Source of the DNA: Dehalococcoidia bacterium UBA2160
GTDB lineage: Bacteria; Chloroflexota; Dehalococcoidia; Lucifugimonadales; UBA1123
Length of the DNA: 42,075 bases
Assembly: GCA_002328865.1 (NCBI GenBank)
Contig: DCWO01000068.1
Span: 19,164-61,238 of the forward strand
Direction: 5' to 3'
Shown here: piece by piece, positions 32,003 through 40,181 of the stretch
Position numbering within the stretch: the stretch's first letter is position 1
Layout of the letters: every line of letters begins with the position of its first letter
Program-made: the position numbers and the translations under genes
Notes under the pieces: generated by a model
Told to the model about the DNA's origin: nothing
The model's input: the letters and a program-made list of their open reading frames with translations, nothing else
Database searches by the model: none

Positions 32003-33634
32003 ATGTCCGACCCACAAAACCGACGTCCCAACATCGTCCTCATACTCGCTGACGACATGGGTTTTTCGGACATAGGATGCTACGGCTCGGAAATCAGCAC
32101 CCCAAATCTGGACGGTCTGGCCGATAACGGCTTGCAGTTCAGCCAGATGTACAACTCGGCTCGATGCTGCCCGTCACGAGCATCACTGCTCACCGGGTTG
32201 AACCCTCACCAGGCCGGCGTGGGCCACATGGTCGAGGACCTCGGAGACCCCGCATACCAGGGTTACTTGAACCAGACCAGCGTGACCATTGCAGAGTCTC
32301 TTCGCGCCAACGGGTACACGACCCTCATGTCAGGGAAGTGGCACGTGGGCGGCGGCTACAACCTCCTGAACTCCGATAGCTGGACGCGGGGAGACGCCAC
32401 CCATCCTACTCCAACTCAACGAGGATTCGACCGATTCTTTGGCATCGTTTCCGGCGCCGGCAGCTACTATTACCCGCTCACCCTTATGCGAGATAACCGT
32501 TTGATTCCGCTGGAAGCCGAGGGCATGTATCTGACCGACGCAATCAGCGACAACGCGGTGAGCATGATCGAAGATGCCGCCGCCAACGATGCGCCGTTCT
32601 TTCTGCACGTGGCATACACTGCTCCTCACTGGCCGCTCCACGCTTTGGAAGAGGACATCGCCCGATACGAAGGAAAGTACGACGCCGGGTGGGACGCTCT
32701 TCGCACCGGACGTCACGAAGAGCTCAAAGGCAAGGGCGTGCTCGATTCGAAGTGGGACATCTCGCCTCGGGACGATGACGCTCCGCCGTGGAATGACGCC
32801 CAAAACCCGGATTGGGAATCGTTGCGCATGGCGACCTACTCGGCCCAGATCGACCGGATGGACCAGGGCATAGGCCGTGTGCTCGCCAAACTGCGAGAGC
32901 TTGGTGTCGAGCAAGACACCATGGTCATGTTCCTGTCTGACAATGGCGGTTGCGCCGAATTCCTGGCCGAGGACTCCAACCGGCCGACGCCCTCCCGGTA
33001 TTCGGCGCCGCCTCTCGACGGCCGGCCCATGCAGATGGGCAACATCACAGACCTTCGGCCCGGACCCGCCGACACGTTCATGAGCTACGATCTCCCCTGG
33101 GCTAACGCCAGCAACACGCCTTTCAGGCGCTTCAAGCGCTGGACTCACGAGGGCGGCATATCGACGCCGTTCATCATGTCCTGGCCCGCCAAACAAGGCG
33201 AGACGGGAATCGTGCACGCCCCGGTGCACCTCATCGACGTCGCGGCCACGTGCCTCGATGTAGCTTCGGGCGTGTACCCGACGGAGATGAACGGTCACGA
33301 GACCACGCCTCTCGAAGGCGAGAGCCTGCTTCCGGTCATGGCCGATCACTCCTGGCGCAGAGATAGACCCATCTTCTGGGAGCACGAGGGCAGCCGCGCC
33401 GTGCGAATGGGCCAGTGGAAGCTGGTTGCCGAGGTCGGCGGAGATTGGGAGCTCTACGACATGGACGAAGACCGGACCGAGCTCAACAACCTGGCGGGCA
33501 ATGAGCAAACGCGGGTCCGCGACATGTCCAGGATGTATGATGAATGGGCCGGCCGGTGCGGCGTTCTGCCGTGGGGCGTCATCAACCCAGCCTGGAACCC
33601 CCGGCTGATCGGACACGGCGGGCATATCGTTTAA
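32003..33634 (+). CDS. Arylsulfatase (type I, formylglycine-dependent)
   Basis: A 543-residue type I sulfatase that hydrolyses sulfate esters. NIVLILADDMGFSDIGCYG gives the first metal-binding Asp pair. The maturation motif is C-C-P-S-R-A-S-L-L-T-G, with Cys55 as the residue turned into formylglycine. SGKWHVGGG holds Lys and His of the active site, and MFLSDNGG the second metal site. PAWNPRLIGHGG near the end is not diagnostic. No signal peptide is visible, so it may act in the cytoplasm. GAGGTG precedes ATG 32003. The substrate (aryl or sugar sulfate) is unknown. Confidence 0.95.
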   Translation: MSDPQNRRPNIVLILADDMGFSDIGCYGSEISTPNLDGLADNGLQFSQMYNSARCCPSRASLLTGLNPHQAGVGHMVEDLGDPAYQGYLNQTSVTIAESLRANGYTTLMSGKWHVGGGYNLLNSDSWTRGDATHPTPTQRGFDRFFGIVSGAGSYYYPLTLMRDNRLIPLEAEGMYLTDAISDNAVSMIEDAAANDAPFFLHVAYTAPHWPLHALEEDIARYEGKYDAGWDALRTGRHEELKGKGVLDSKWDISPRDDDAPPWNDAQNPDWESLRMATYSAQIDRMDQGIGRVLAKLRELGVEQDTMVMFLSDNGGCAEFLAEDSNRPTPSRYSAPPLDGRPMQMGNITDLRPGPADTFMSYDLPWANASNTPFRRFKRWTHEGGISTPFIMSWPAKQGETGIVHAPVHLIDVAATCLDVASGVYPTEMNGHETTPLEGESLLPVMADHSWRRDRPIFWEHEGSRAVRMGQWKLVAEVGGDWELYDMDEDRTELNNLAGNEQTRVRDMSRMYDEWAGRCGVLPWGVINPAWNPRLIGHGGHIV

Positions 33635-33676
33635 CTATGATTCCGCAGATGCTCAGTGCTGCCGTGGAGGAATCCA

Positions 33677-34474
33677 ATGTCCATCATGCTGATGAACCGC
33701 CTGCAACAGCGAATCGGAGTGGTCGAGGTGTTCGGCTCCATCGGCGGCGCTGTCCGGTCACCCCTCATGGATCGACTCCTGGCTCGGATTCGCGAAGACG
33801 CCCAGATTAAGGCGCTTGTGCTCGACGTGGACTCCCCCGGTGGGAGCGCCACTGCGTCCGAGTACATCTATCGCAGCGTTTTGCGCGTGGCGGAGCGCAA
33901 GCCGGTCGTCGCCAGCATCCGCGGTGTCGGCGCGTCCGGCTCGTACATGATCGCATGCGGCGCCCAACGGATCGTCGCCTCTAAAGGCGCCATAATTGGG
34001 TCCATCGGCGTCATCTCGATCCGGCCCATGATCGAAGAGCTGCTGGACCGAGCTGGCATCGACATAACGGTCAACAAGAGCGGCGAGTTCAAAGACATGG
34101 GCGCTCCCTGGCGCGAGGCCACCGCCGAAGAAGAAGAAAAGATGCAGGCGCTGATCGACGACACTTTCGGGGCTTTCGTCTCGATCGTCGCCGAAGCCCG
34201 AGGCATGACCGACTCAGCCGTGCGCGCACTGGCCACCGGCGAGGTGTACCGTGCCGACAAGGCGCTCGAACTGGGGTTGGTCGACGAGCTGGGCGACCTC
34301 GATCGGGCCATCGATCTCGCGGCCGAACTCGCCGGCGTGCCGCGCAACCCCGTCTTCCTGCGGCCCCAACGCAGCCTACGAGAGCGGCTGATGGGCCCGC
34401 TGGCCGACTCGCTGGTCGGCGCCGTCGTCGAGCAGATCGACCAAAGGTTGTGGCAGAATAAGGTTCGGCTTTAA
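33677..34474 (+). CDS. sppA: SppA-type (S49 family) signal peptide peptidase
   Basis: A 265-residue S49 peptidase of the short single-domain type. VLDVDSPGGSATASEYIYRS, the nucleophile Ser87 in GVGASGSYMIACGAQRIVAS, GAIIGSIGVISIRPM and the general-base Lys139 in NKSGEFKDMG are the SppA signatures; TGEVYRADKALELGLVDELG is the C-terminal hallmark. The usual N-terminal membrane anchor is missing: ATG 33677, with GGAGG 6 nt upstream, opens directly into the domain. SppA normally degrades leftover signal peptides in the membrane, so a soluble version is odd. It follows the sulfatase by 42 bp. Confidence 0.93.
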   Translation: MSIMLMNRLQQRIGVVEVFGSIGGAVRSPLMDRLLARIREDAQIKALVLDVDSPGGSATASEYIYRSVLRVAERKPVVASIRGVGASGSYMIACGAQRIVASKGAIIGSIGVISIRPMIEELLDRAGIDITVNKSGEFKDMGAPWREATAEEEEKMQALIDDTFGAFVSIVAEARGMTDSAVRALATGEVYRADKALELGLVDELGDLDRAIDLAAELAGVPRNPVFLRPQRSLRERLMGPLADSLVGAVVEQIDQRLWQNKVRL

Positions 34475-34481
34475 CGCTGCG

Positions 34482-34510
34482 TTGACCAACTGGACGCCTG
34501 GGACTACGAT
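34482..34510 (+). promoter_or_regulatory. Sigma70-type promoter with no plus-strand gene downstream
   Basis: TTGACC and TACGAT are separated by 17 nt. The predicted start at about 34517 is the first base of a long closing helix (see the RNA candidate). The next gene, mazG, is on the opposite strand, so this promoter points at a non-coding transcript. Confidence 0.55.
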
Positions 34511-34516
34511 ACTCAC

Positions 34517-34641
34517 GCTGGGTCGACCTCCGCAGGGAATAGTGGGGCAACAGAGGTGAAATCCCCGCAGCCCACCTTGCCTTCGGCAGTATTGAGGCTC
34601 CTCTCTTGAGGCGGCCCAGCATTCGTCCCGAATTACCGGGC
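34517..34641 (+). ncRNA. Structured RNA candidate
   Basis: The predicted 5' end GCTGGGTCG-A-CCTC pairs with GAGGCGGCCCAGC (34608-34620): 13 pairs with one wobble and one bulged A. Inside, GTGGGG/CCCCGC encloses a 15-nt loop, and TGCC-TTC-GGCA forms another hairpin, giving a three-way junction. The flanking GGGAA and GCAGCCC around the first hairpin resemble the cobalamin-riboswitch P3/P4 core, but the rest does not match. A CCCG/CGGG hairpin (34627-34640) may be the 3' end. There is no plus-strand gene after it, so it may be a free RNA or an antisense to the mazG 3' end. Confidence 0.45.
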
Positions 34642-34645
34642 GCCC

Positions 34646-35434
34646 TCACCCCTTCTCGATTGCCTTGGCTTCCTCCCAGAGCTGCTCTTTGCTGTCGAGA
34701 GGCAGGTCCTTGAACGACTGGTCTCGCTCACGGCAGAGCCGCTCCATGGTCGTGAATCGGTTGTAGAAGCGGCGGTTGCTCAGACGCAGGGCGGTCTCGG
34801 CCTCCGCGCCCAACCAGCGTGACGCGTTCACGACCGAGAACAGGAGGTCGCCCATCTCCGACTCTCGTTCCTCCGGCGACTCGGCGTCGTTGAGCTCGCG
34901 AAGCTCTTCGGCCACCTTGTCGACGACGCCCCGGTAGTCCTCCCAGTCGAAGCCCATCCTCGCGGCGCGGTCCTGCACGGCTCGGGCGTAGGACAGGGCG
35001 GGCATGCCTTTCGGCAGGCCGTCGAGAATCGACTTTGTCGATCCCTCCAACTCCTGCCGCTTCAAGGCATCCCAACGAGGCACGGCCTCGGACACGTCCT
35101 CCATCTTCGCGTCGCCGAACACGTGAGGGTGACGGCGGACGTACTTGTCAACCATCCCGCCGAAGACCCGCTCGCCTGAGAATCGCCCTGCTTCCGTTCC
35201 GATCTGGATCTGGAGAGCCAGGTGTAGGAAAACGTCGCCTAACTCCTCGACGATCTTGTCCGAGTCGTCGTCCTCGATAGCCTCGATCAGTTCGTAGCAC
35301 TCTTCCAGGAGCAAGTGCTTCAACGACTCGGGCGTTTGCTCCCGATCCCAGGGGCAACCGTCTGGGCCTCGAAGGTGTTTGACCAGCAGGCGGACCCCCT
35401 CATACGTGGCTGGAAACGACGTCGACTCTGGCAT
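34646..35434 (-). CDS. mazG: Nucleoside triphosphate pyrophosphohydrolase MazG
   Basis: A 262-residue all-alpha NTP pyrophosphatase that removes non-canonical or excess nucleotides. The first MazG domain is typical: LVKHLRGPDGCPWDREQTPESLKHLLLEECYELIEAI with E-E-x-x-E-x-x-D metal ligands, then ELGDVFLHLALQIQIGTEAG. A second, similar domain follows (VDKVAEELRELNDAESPEERESEMGDLLFSVVNASRWLG). GAGGT precedes ATG 35434. The length is normal. Confidence 0.96.
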   Translation of the reverse strand: MPESTSFPATYEGVRLLVKHLRGPDGCPWDREQTPESLKHLLLEECYELIEAIEDDDSDKIVEELGDVFLHLALQIQIGTEAGRFSGERVFGGMVDKYVRRHPHVFGDAKMEDVSEAVPRWDALKRQELEGSTKSILDGLPKGMPALSYARAVQDRAARMGFDWEDYRGVVDKVAEELRELNDAESPEERESEMGDLLFSVVNASRWLGAEAETALRLSNRRFYNRFTTMERLCRERDQSFKDLPLDSKEQLWEEAKAIEKG

Positions 35435-35489
35435 GGTGCACCTCGATTGGGGTTGGATGGGGCGTGGATTGTCTCTGGCGCGTGGCAGG

Positions 35490-35518
35490 TTGACCGTTCA
35501 AAATCGGACACCTAAGAT
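35490..35518 (+). promoter_or_regulatory. Promoter for a leaderless DUF1461 transcript
   Basis: TTGACC and TAAGAT are 17 nt apart. The -10 ends 8 nt before ATG 35527, so the transcript would start at or 1-3 nt before the start codon. No Shine-Dalgarno sequence is seen before that ATG. Confidence 0.55.
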
Positions 35519-35526
35519 GCTACCGT

Positions 35527-36285
35527 ATGCTCGACGCGAAAAGAATCACCGGTGGCTTGAAAATCCTGGCCGTTGCAGCGTTTGTCGCGTTTGTTCCGGT
35601 GTTCCTCATCACGTTCAACGTGCGGTGGGTGGTGAACTTCCCGCCGTTGTACACGCACGGTTACGACGGGTACGAAAACCAGATCAAGTACTATCTGGAC
35701 ATCGAACGCGACGATTACCTCGAAGCTGGACGCCAGATACGAGAATACTTCAACGACGATTCTGAGTTCATTGTCATCGAAGTCCCCGTGGGAGGCGTCA
35801 CGGTGGTGAACCTGTTCAACGAGCGCGAGATTCTTCACATGGTGGACGTCAAAGTGCTGATTCACTTGGTGTATCGGCTGTCCGAGATCACGGGAGCGTA
35901 CCTGCTCGGTTTCGCGGTCGCGGGGTTCGCGCTCCGCAAGCGCGAGTTCTTGGCGTTGCTGGGCAGGTTTGCGTCGATGGGAGGCATCCTCACCCTGGCG
36001 TTGGGCGCGTTCGTCGGACTGGGTTCGCTCGTCGGATTCGACCGGCTGTTTTTGTTCTTCCACGAGGTCAGCTTCAGCAACGACCTCTGGCAACTCGACC
36101 CACGACGCGACTACCTGATCGCCATGTTCCCCCAAGGCTTTTTCTTCGACGCCACGATCCTGATCGCGGGTTCAGTCGTGGTCCAGGCGATATTGTTGGC
36201 CGCCGTGCCGATGCTGCTGCTCAGGCGTGCTGGTCGGGCCGCCAAGAATCGGCGCTCGCCGCAACGAGCGGACTCTCGGGCATAA
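35527..36285 (+). CDS. TIGR01906/DUF1461 family integral membrane protein
   Basis: A 252-residue membrane protein with four predicted helices (about 12-33, 122-142, 150-172 and 207-230). A large extracytoplasmic loop of about 85 residues between helices 1 and 2 includes YYLDIERDDYLEAGRQIREYFNDD and EREILHMVDVKVLIHLVYRLS. The second loop contains FFHEVSFSNDLWQLDPRRDYLIAMFPQGFFFD, the most conserved block of the family. Function is unknown. The gene has an almost leaderless promoter and no ribosome site. Confidence 0.88.
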   Translation: MLDAKRITGGLKILAVAAFVAFVPVFLITFNVRWVVNFPPLYTHGYDGYENQIKYYLDIERDDYLEAGRQIREYFNDDSEFIVIEVPVGGVTVVNLFNEREILHMVDVKVLIHLVYRLSEITGAYLLGFAVAGFALRKREFLALLGRFASMGGILTLALGAFVGLGSLVGFDRLFLFFHEVSFSNDLWQLDPRRDYLIAMFPQGFFFDATILIAGSVVVQAILLAAVPMLLLRRAGRAAKNRRSPQRADSRA

Positions 36286-36380
36286 GCCGCAGGACGCGCC
36301 GAGCGCTCGTATGTCGGCTTATAGTTCGACAAGTCACGACGAAAACCGCCCGCGTCCGAAACATGTGCGAGGAGGCTCAC

Positions 36381-37469
36381 ATGCACTACCAACTGGAGCG
36401 CAACCACGGATGCCGCGTGTCGGACGCCTGGACGTACCGAGGCCTGAAGACGGCGATCCTCGAAAACGAGCTGCTCCGAGTCGTCATCCTGGTCGACAAG
36501 GGCGCTGACATTTACCAACTCGTCCACAAACCGACCGACACCGATTTCCTCTGGCGCTCGCCCTGGGGAGTCCGCGACCCGCGGGCGTTCATGGCAACGA
36601 CCGGGTCGCCGACCAACGTGTGGTTGGACGTGTACGAGGGCGGTTGGCAGACAGTGTTGCCCGGCGGCGGATTCCCGTCCGTCTATGGCGAGGCGGACAT
36701 GGGGCTGCACGCCGAGGTCAACACAATGCCCTGGGACGCCGTAATCGTTGAGGACACGCCGGAGCGGGTGAGCATCCGTCTTTCCGTGCGGACGTATCGG
36801 ACGCCATTCTTCTTCGAGAAGACGCTGTCGCTGTCCAGCGGGTCGGCAGTGCTTGAGATCGACCAGGTGCTGACCAACGAGGGCGAGGAGCCCGTCCATT
36901 GCGTGTGGGGAGAGCACATCGCCCTGGGGCCGCCGTTCCTGAGCGAGGACTGTGTGATCGACGTTCCGGGCGGCAAGGTCATGAATCACCACGAGGTCTT
37001 TCATCCGAACAACCGCCTCAAGCCAGGATTCGAAGGTCCGTGGCCTTGGGTCGAATCTGCTGACGGCAGCAGATTCGACCTCAGCAAGGTGCCGTCCAAA
37101 GAAGTCCGGTCCTACGATCAGTCGTACATCACCGACATGCCAGCGGGCTGGTATGCGATCACTAACCGGAAGCGCGGCGTCGGATTCGGCGTCGCGTTCC
37201 CCACCGACGTGTACCGCTACCTCTGGTACTGGCAGTCGCTGGGCGGCGGCTACGGCCACCCGTGGTACGGGCGCACGTACAACATCGGCCTCGAGCCGTT
37301 CACCAGCTACACGAACGAAGGCCTGCAAAAGGCCATCGAAAACGACACGGCCTTGCTGCTGCAGCCGGAGCAACGCGTGGAGGCGTCCGTGCGAGCCGTG
37401 GCGTTCGAGTCGAGCTCGGGCGTGGACTCGATCACCCCGGAAGGCAGCGTCACGACCAAGGACGATTGA
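36381..37469 (+). CDS. Aldose-1-epimerase-like (mutarotase-fold, DUF4432-type) protein
   Basis: A protein of 362 residues, predicted beta-rich. GADIYQLVHKPTDTDFLWRSPWGVRDP, VWLDVYEGGWQTVLPGGG, then LEIDQVLTNEGEEPVHCVWGEHIALGPPF, with a His near the proposed active site, match the mutarotase-fold proteins. ATG 36381 has GAGGAGG 5 nt upstream and is preferred to 36363. It lies upstream of two enolase-superfamily genes on the same strand, consistent with a sugar or sugar-acid pathway. The substrate and whether it is an epimerase are open. Confidence 0.85.
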   Translation: MHYQLERNHGCRVSDAWTYRGLKTAILENELLRVVILVDKGADIYQLVHKPTDTDFLWRSPWGVRDPRAFMATTGSPTNVWLDVYEGGWQTVLPGGGFPSVYGEADMGLHAEVNTMPWDAVIVEDTPERVSIRLSVRTYRTPFFFEKTLSLSSGSAVLEIDQVLTNEGEEPVHCVWGEHIALGPPFLSEDCVIDVPGGKVMNHHEVFHPNNRLKPGFEGPWPWVESADGSRFDLSKVPSKEVRSYDQSYITDMPAGWYAITNRKRGVGFGVAFPTDVYRYLWYWQSLGGGYGHPWYGRTYNIGLEPFTSYTNEGLQKAIENDTALLLQPEQRVEASVRAVAFESSSGVDSITPEGSVTTKDD

Positions 37470-37755
37470 CCGGCGGTCGAATCGGATAGGCTCCTACCCC
37501 TGCCAACGCCTCAACAAGCGTCTTGAGCTGACGGTTGGTCGCTTGAATCGGGCCCCAGACTCGACTGTCGGGACTTGTCGAGAGGCCGGTGAAAGCCCCC
37601 GCATTTTCGATTGAATTCATGGCTCAGGGCGCCTTTCGAAGGTGTACAATTGGCACGACCGTCGAACTAGTCCGTACTGGATTAGACATGATGGTGCGTT
37701 GACGGCGATCGCGGTACGAATGACGAACGAACATTCGTGGAAAGGCATCGTAAGA

Positions 37756-38922
37756 ATGAAGATCACAGACGTCGAAACATTCGTGGTGGACGGAGGACGC
37801 CGGCCCTGGCTGTTCTCGGTTGTCCGGACCGATGCAGGCATCACCGGATACGGAGAGTTCGGCTCGGGGGTCGCGGCGCATGCGCTCATCGGGCTGATCG
37901 AAGACCTGAAGCCGATCGTCGTCGGCAAGGACCCGGAGGCCGTCGAGAAGCTGTACTTTGACATGTACCGCACCCTTCGGCAGGCGCCCGGCGGGCTCGC
38001 GCAAATGGGCATCGCCGGCATCGAGCTCGCTTGTTGGGACATCAAAGGCAAAGCGATGGGCGTGCCGGTCAACAACCTGCTCGGCGGGCCGTATCGAGAA
38101 AAGCAGCGCGTCTATTGGTCCCACCTCGCGTCGGCGCGGGCCAGCAGACCGGAACTGGCGCCCGACCGGCCGCTACGCGACTGGGATGCCGTTGCCGCCG
38201 CCGCGCAAGAGGCGCCTGCCCGCGGATACGATGCGTTCAAGACCAACATCCTCTGGCCCGGCGACCCTCCTCGCGCCATATCGCAGAGCCGAGACGGGCT
38301 GAACCACGACCAGCGAGCGGACACGGAAATCGTCCGGAACGCGGAGAAGCAGATATCCGTCATGCGGGAAGCGGTCGGACCGGATGTCGACATCCTTTTG
38401 GATATCAACTACAACTTCAAGACCGAGGGCGCCATCCGGATTGCACGTGCCCTGGAACCGTACGGACTATTCTGGATCGAGCACGACAACGAGGACCCGG
38501 AAGCGCTGGCGCAACTGAAGGCGTCCACGACGACGATGCTCTGTTCCGGGGAGCAGCATTTCACGATGCGCGAGTACCTCCCGTATTTCGAGCTGCGCGC
38601 CATGGACACGGTCATGGTCGACGTCCAATGGCAGGGGTTCGGCGCATCGAAGAAGGTCGCCGACCTTGCCGAGGCGTACGAGTTGAACATCGCTCCGCAC
38701 AACCCTGCGTCGGAGCTTGCGAGCTTCCAGTCCGTCCATCTGTGCGCCTCGGTCTCCAACGTACGGATCATGGAGAGCGACCCCGAAGGCGTGCCGTGGC
38801 GGTTCGAGCTGTTCACCGAGCGGCCGGAAGTCATCGACAGCTACATGACCGTGCCGACGGCACCCGGTTGGGGTTGCGACCTCGTCGAAGAAGCCGCAAA
38901 GAAATACGCCTGGAACGGCTGA
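37756..38922 (+). CDS. Mandelate racemase/muconate lactonizing (enolase superfamily) enzyme
   Basis: A 388-residue enolase-superfamily enzyme, likely a sugar-acid dehydratase. Metal ligands are Asp216 (DILLDINYN), Glu242 (FWIEHDNED) and Glu266 (CSGEQ); the general-acid His is about 315 (IAPHNPASELASF). The Lys region is F-K162-T-N, with Asn where many members have the second Lys of KxK. The N-terminal capping domain starts MKITDVETFVVDGG. ATG 37756 is preferred on homology to the next gene; the frame is open to 37642. It is 62% or so similar by eye to the following gene. Confidence 0.9.
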   Translation: MKITDVETFVVDGGRRPWLFSVVRTDAGITGYGEFGSGVAAHALIGLIEDLKPIVVGKDPEAVEKLYFDMYRTLRQAPGGLAQMGIAGIELACWDIKGKAMGVPVNNLLGGPYREKQRVYWSHLASARASRPELAPDRPLRDWDAVAAAAQEAPARGYDAFKTNILWPGDPPRAISQSRDGLNHDQRADTEIVRNAEKQISVMREAVGPDVDILLDINYNFKTEGAIRIARALEPYGLFWIEHDNEDPEALAQLKASTTTMLCSGEQHFTMREYLPYFELRAMDTVMVDVQWQGFGASKKVADLAEAYELNIAPHNPASELASFQSVHLCASVSNVRIMESDPEGVPWRFELFTERPEVIDSYMTVPTAPGWGCDLVEEAAKKYAWNG

Positions 38923-38975
38923 CCCCAAGGCCCCGGCCGATTCATCGCAACACGATTTCGAAAGGTTGACTGCCA

Positions 38976-40139
38976 ATGAAGATCACAGCGATCGAAACTT
39001 TCCTCGTGCGCAAGCTGGGTCCAGCCCCTTGGATCTTCTGCGCCATCCGAACTGATTCAGGAATCACCGGATACTCGGAGTTCGGCCAGGGCATAGAGTA
39101 CAAGGGCATGGTTGGCCTGGTCGAGAACCTGGGCAGCGTTCTCATCGGCGAAGACCCCAGGCCGGTGGACAAGCTGTACATGGACATGTATCGTCGCTCC
39201 CGCGCCGAGTCAGGCGGCGCAACCGCCATGGCGATCGCCGGGATCGAGCTCGCGCTGTGGGACATAAAAGGCAAGTCGCATGGCGTTCCCGTCCACAGGC
39301 TCGTCGGCGGACCGTTCCGTGACAAGCAGCGCGTGTACTGGTCACACCTCGCGACGTACAGGGCTCGCAATGCGGCGGTGATGGGCAAGCCCGAACTCCG
39401 AACCATGGAAGACGTAGCCAACTGCGCACGCGAAGCAGTCGATTCGGGCTACACTGCCTTCAAGACCAACATCGTCTTCCCGGGAGAGAATGCGTCGGGC
39501 ATATCGAGAATGGGCGGGACGAACGACCAGAACGCTCCCACCGACCTGGTTCGACACGCTGCCGAGCAGATCGGGGCGATGCGCCAGGCCGTCGGTCCGG
39601 ACATCGACATCTGTCTGGACATCAACTACAACTTCAAAACCCAAGGCGCCATCGCAATCGGCAGGGCGCTGGAGCAATTCGACCTGTTCTGGCTTGAGAT
39701 CGACAACCAGGACCCGGAGGCGTTAGCCCAGCTCAAGTCGTCGATACGTACGCCCATCTGCTCGGGCGAACAGCTGCTCGGACTGCGCCAGTACATGCCG
39801 TACTTCAGGCGTCACGCGATGGACACAGTCAAGATCGACGTCCAGTGGCAGGGCTTCTCACAGGCCAAGAAAGTCGCCGAGTTGGCTGAGGTCTACGAGC
39901 TCAACATCGCTCCGCACAACTACAATTCGCAACTGTCCAGCTTCCAGAGCCTGAATCTCGCCGCTTCGGTCTCAAACGTGCGCATCATGGAGAGCGACGT
40001 CGACTCCGCGCCTTGGCGAGACGAAATCACGACCGCCGTCCCCGAGATCATAGACGGCTTCATGACCATCCCGACCGGTCCCGGATGGGGTTGCGACCTG
40101 GATGAAGCAGCCGCGAAAAAGTACGCGTTCGTAGGCTAG
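38976..40139 (+). CDS. Mandelate racemase/muconate lactonizing (enolase superfamily) enzyme, tandem paralog
   Basis: A 387-residue paralog of the preceding enzyme, starting 53 bp after it, clearly from tandem duplication. Metal ligands are Asp215 (DICLDINYN), Glu241 (FWLEIDNQD) and Glu265 (CSGEQ), with His314 (IAPHNYNSQ). The Lys motif is again F-K163-T-N. The capping-domain N-terminus (MKITAIETFLVRKLG) and the specificity loops differ most, so the two probably act on different sugar acids or epimers. GAAAGG lies about 8 nt before ATG 38976. Confidence 0.92.
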   Translation: MKITAIETFLVRKLGPAPWIFCAIRTDSGITGYSEFGQGIEYKGMVGLVENLGSVLIGEDPRPVDKLYMDMYRRSRAESGGATAMAIAGIELALWDIKGKSHGVPVHRLVGGPFRDKQRVYWSHLATYRARNAAVMGKPELRTMEDVANCAREAVDSGYTAFKTNIVFPGENASGISRMGGTNDQNAPTDLVRHAAEQIGAMRQAVGPDIDICLDINYNFKTQGAIAIGRALEQFDLFWLEIDNQDPEALAQLKSSIRTPICSGEQLLGLRQYMPYFRRHAMDTVKIDVQWQGFSQAKKVAELAEVYELNIAPHNYNSQLSSFQSLNLAASVSNVRIMESDVDSAPWRDEITTAVPEIIDGFMTIPTGPGWGCDLDEAAAKKYAFVG

Positions 40140-40181
40140 CGAGCGGCGCGCCCTGACCTCGGCGGCAATCCCATCCAGTGG

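Noticed and set aside
32330..33625. 431-codon open frame on the minus strand antisense to the sulfatase
   Set aside because: It is a frame shadow of a high-GC gene. The plus-strand sulfatase has the complete motif set and a strong promoter.
34531..34600. Firm assignment of the structured RNA as a cobalamin or FMN riboswitch
   Set aside because: Only the GGGAA...GCAGCCC core and a GGTGAAAT loop resemble those families. The rest of the consensus is absent and no gene lies downstream on that strand.
36111..37373. 420-codon open frame antisense to the mutarotase-like gene
   Set aside because: It has no recognisable motif and a shadow-like composition, and it crosses from one real gene into another.
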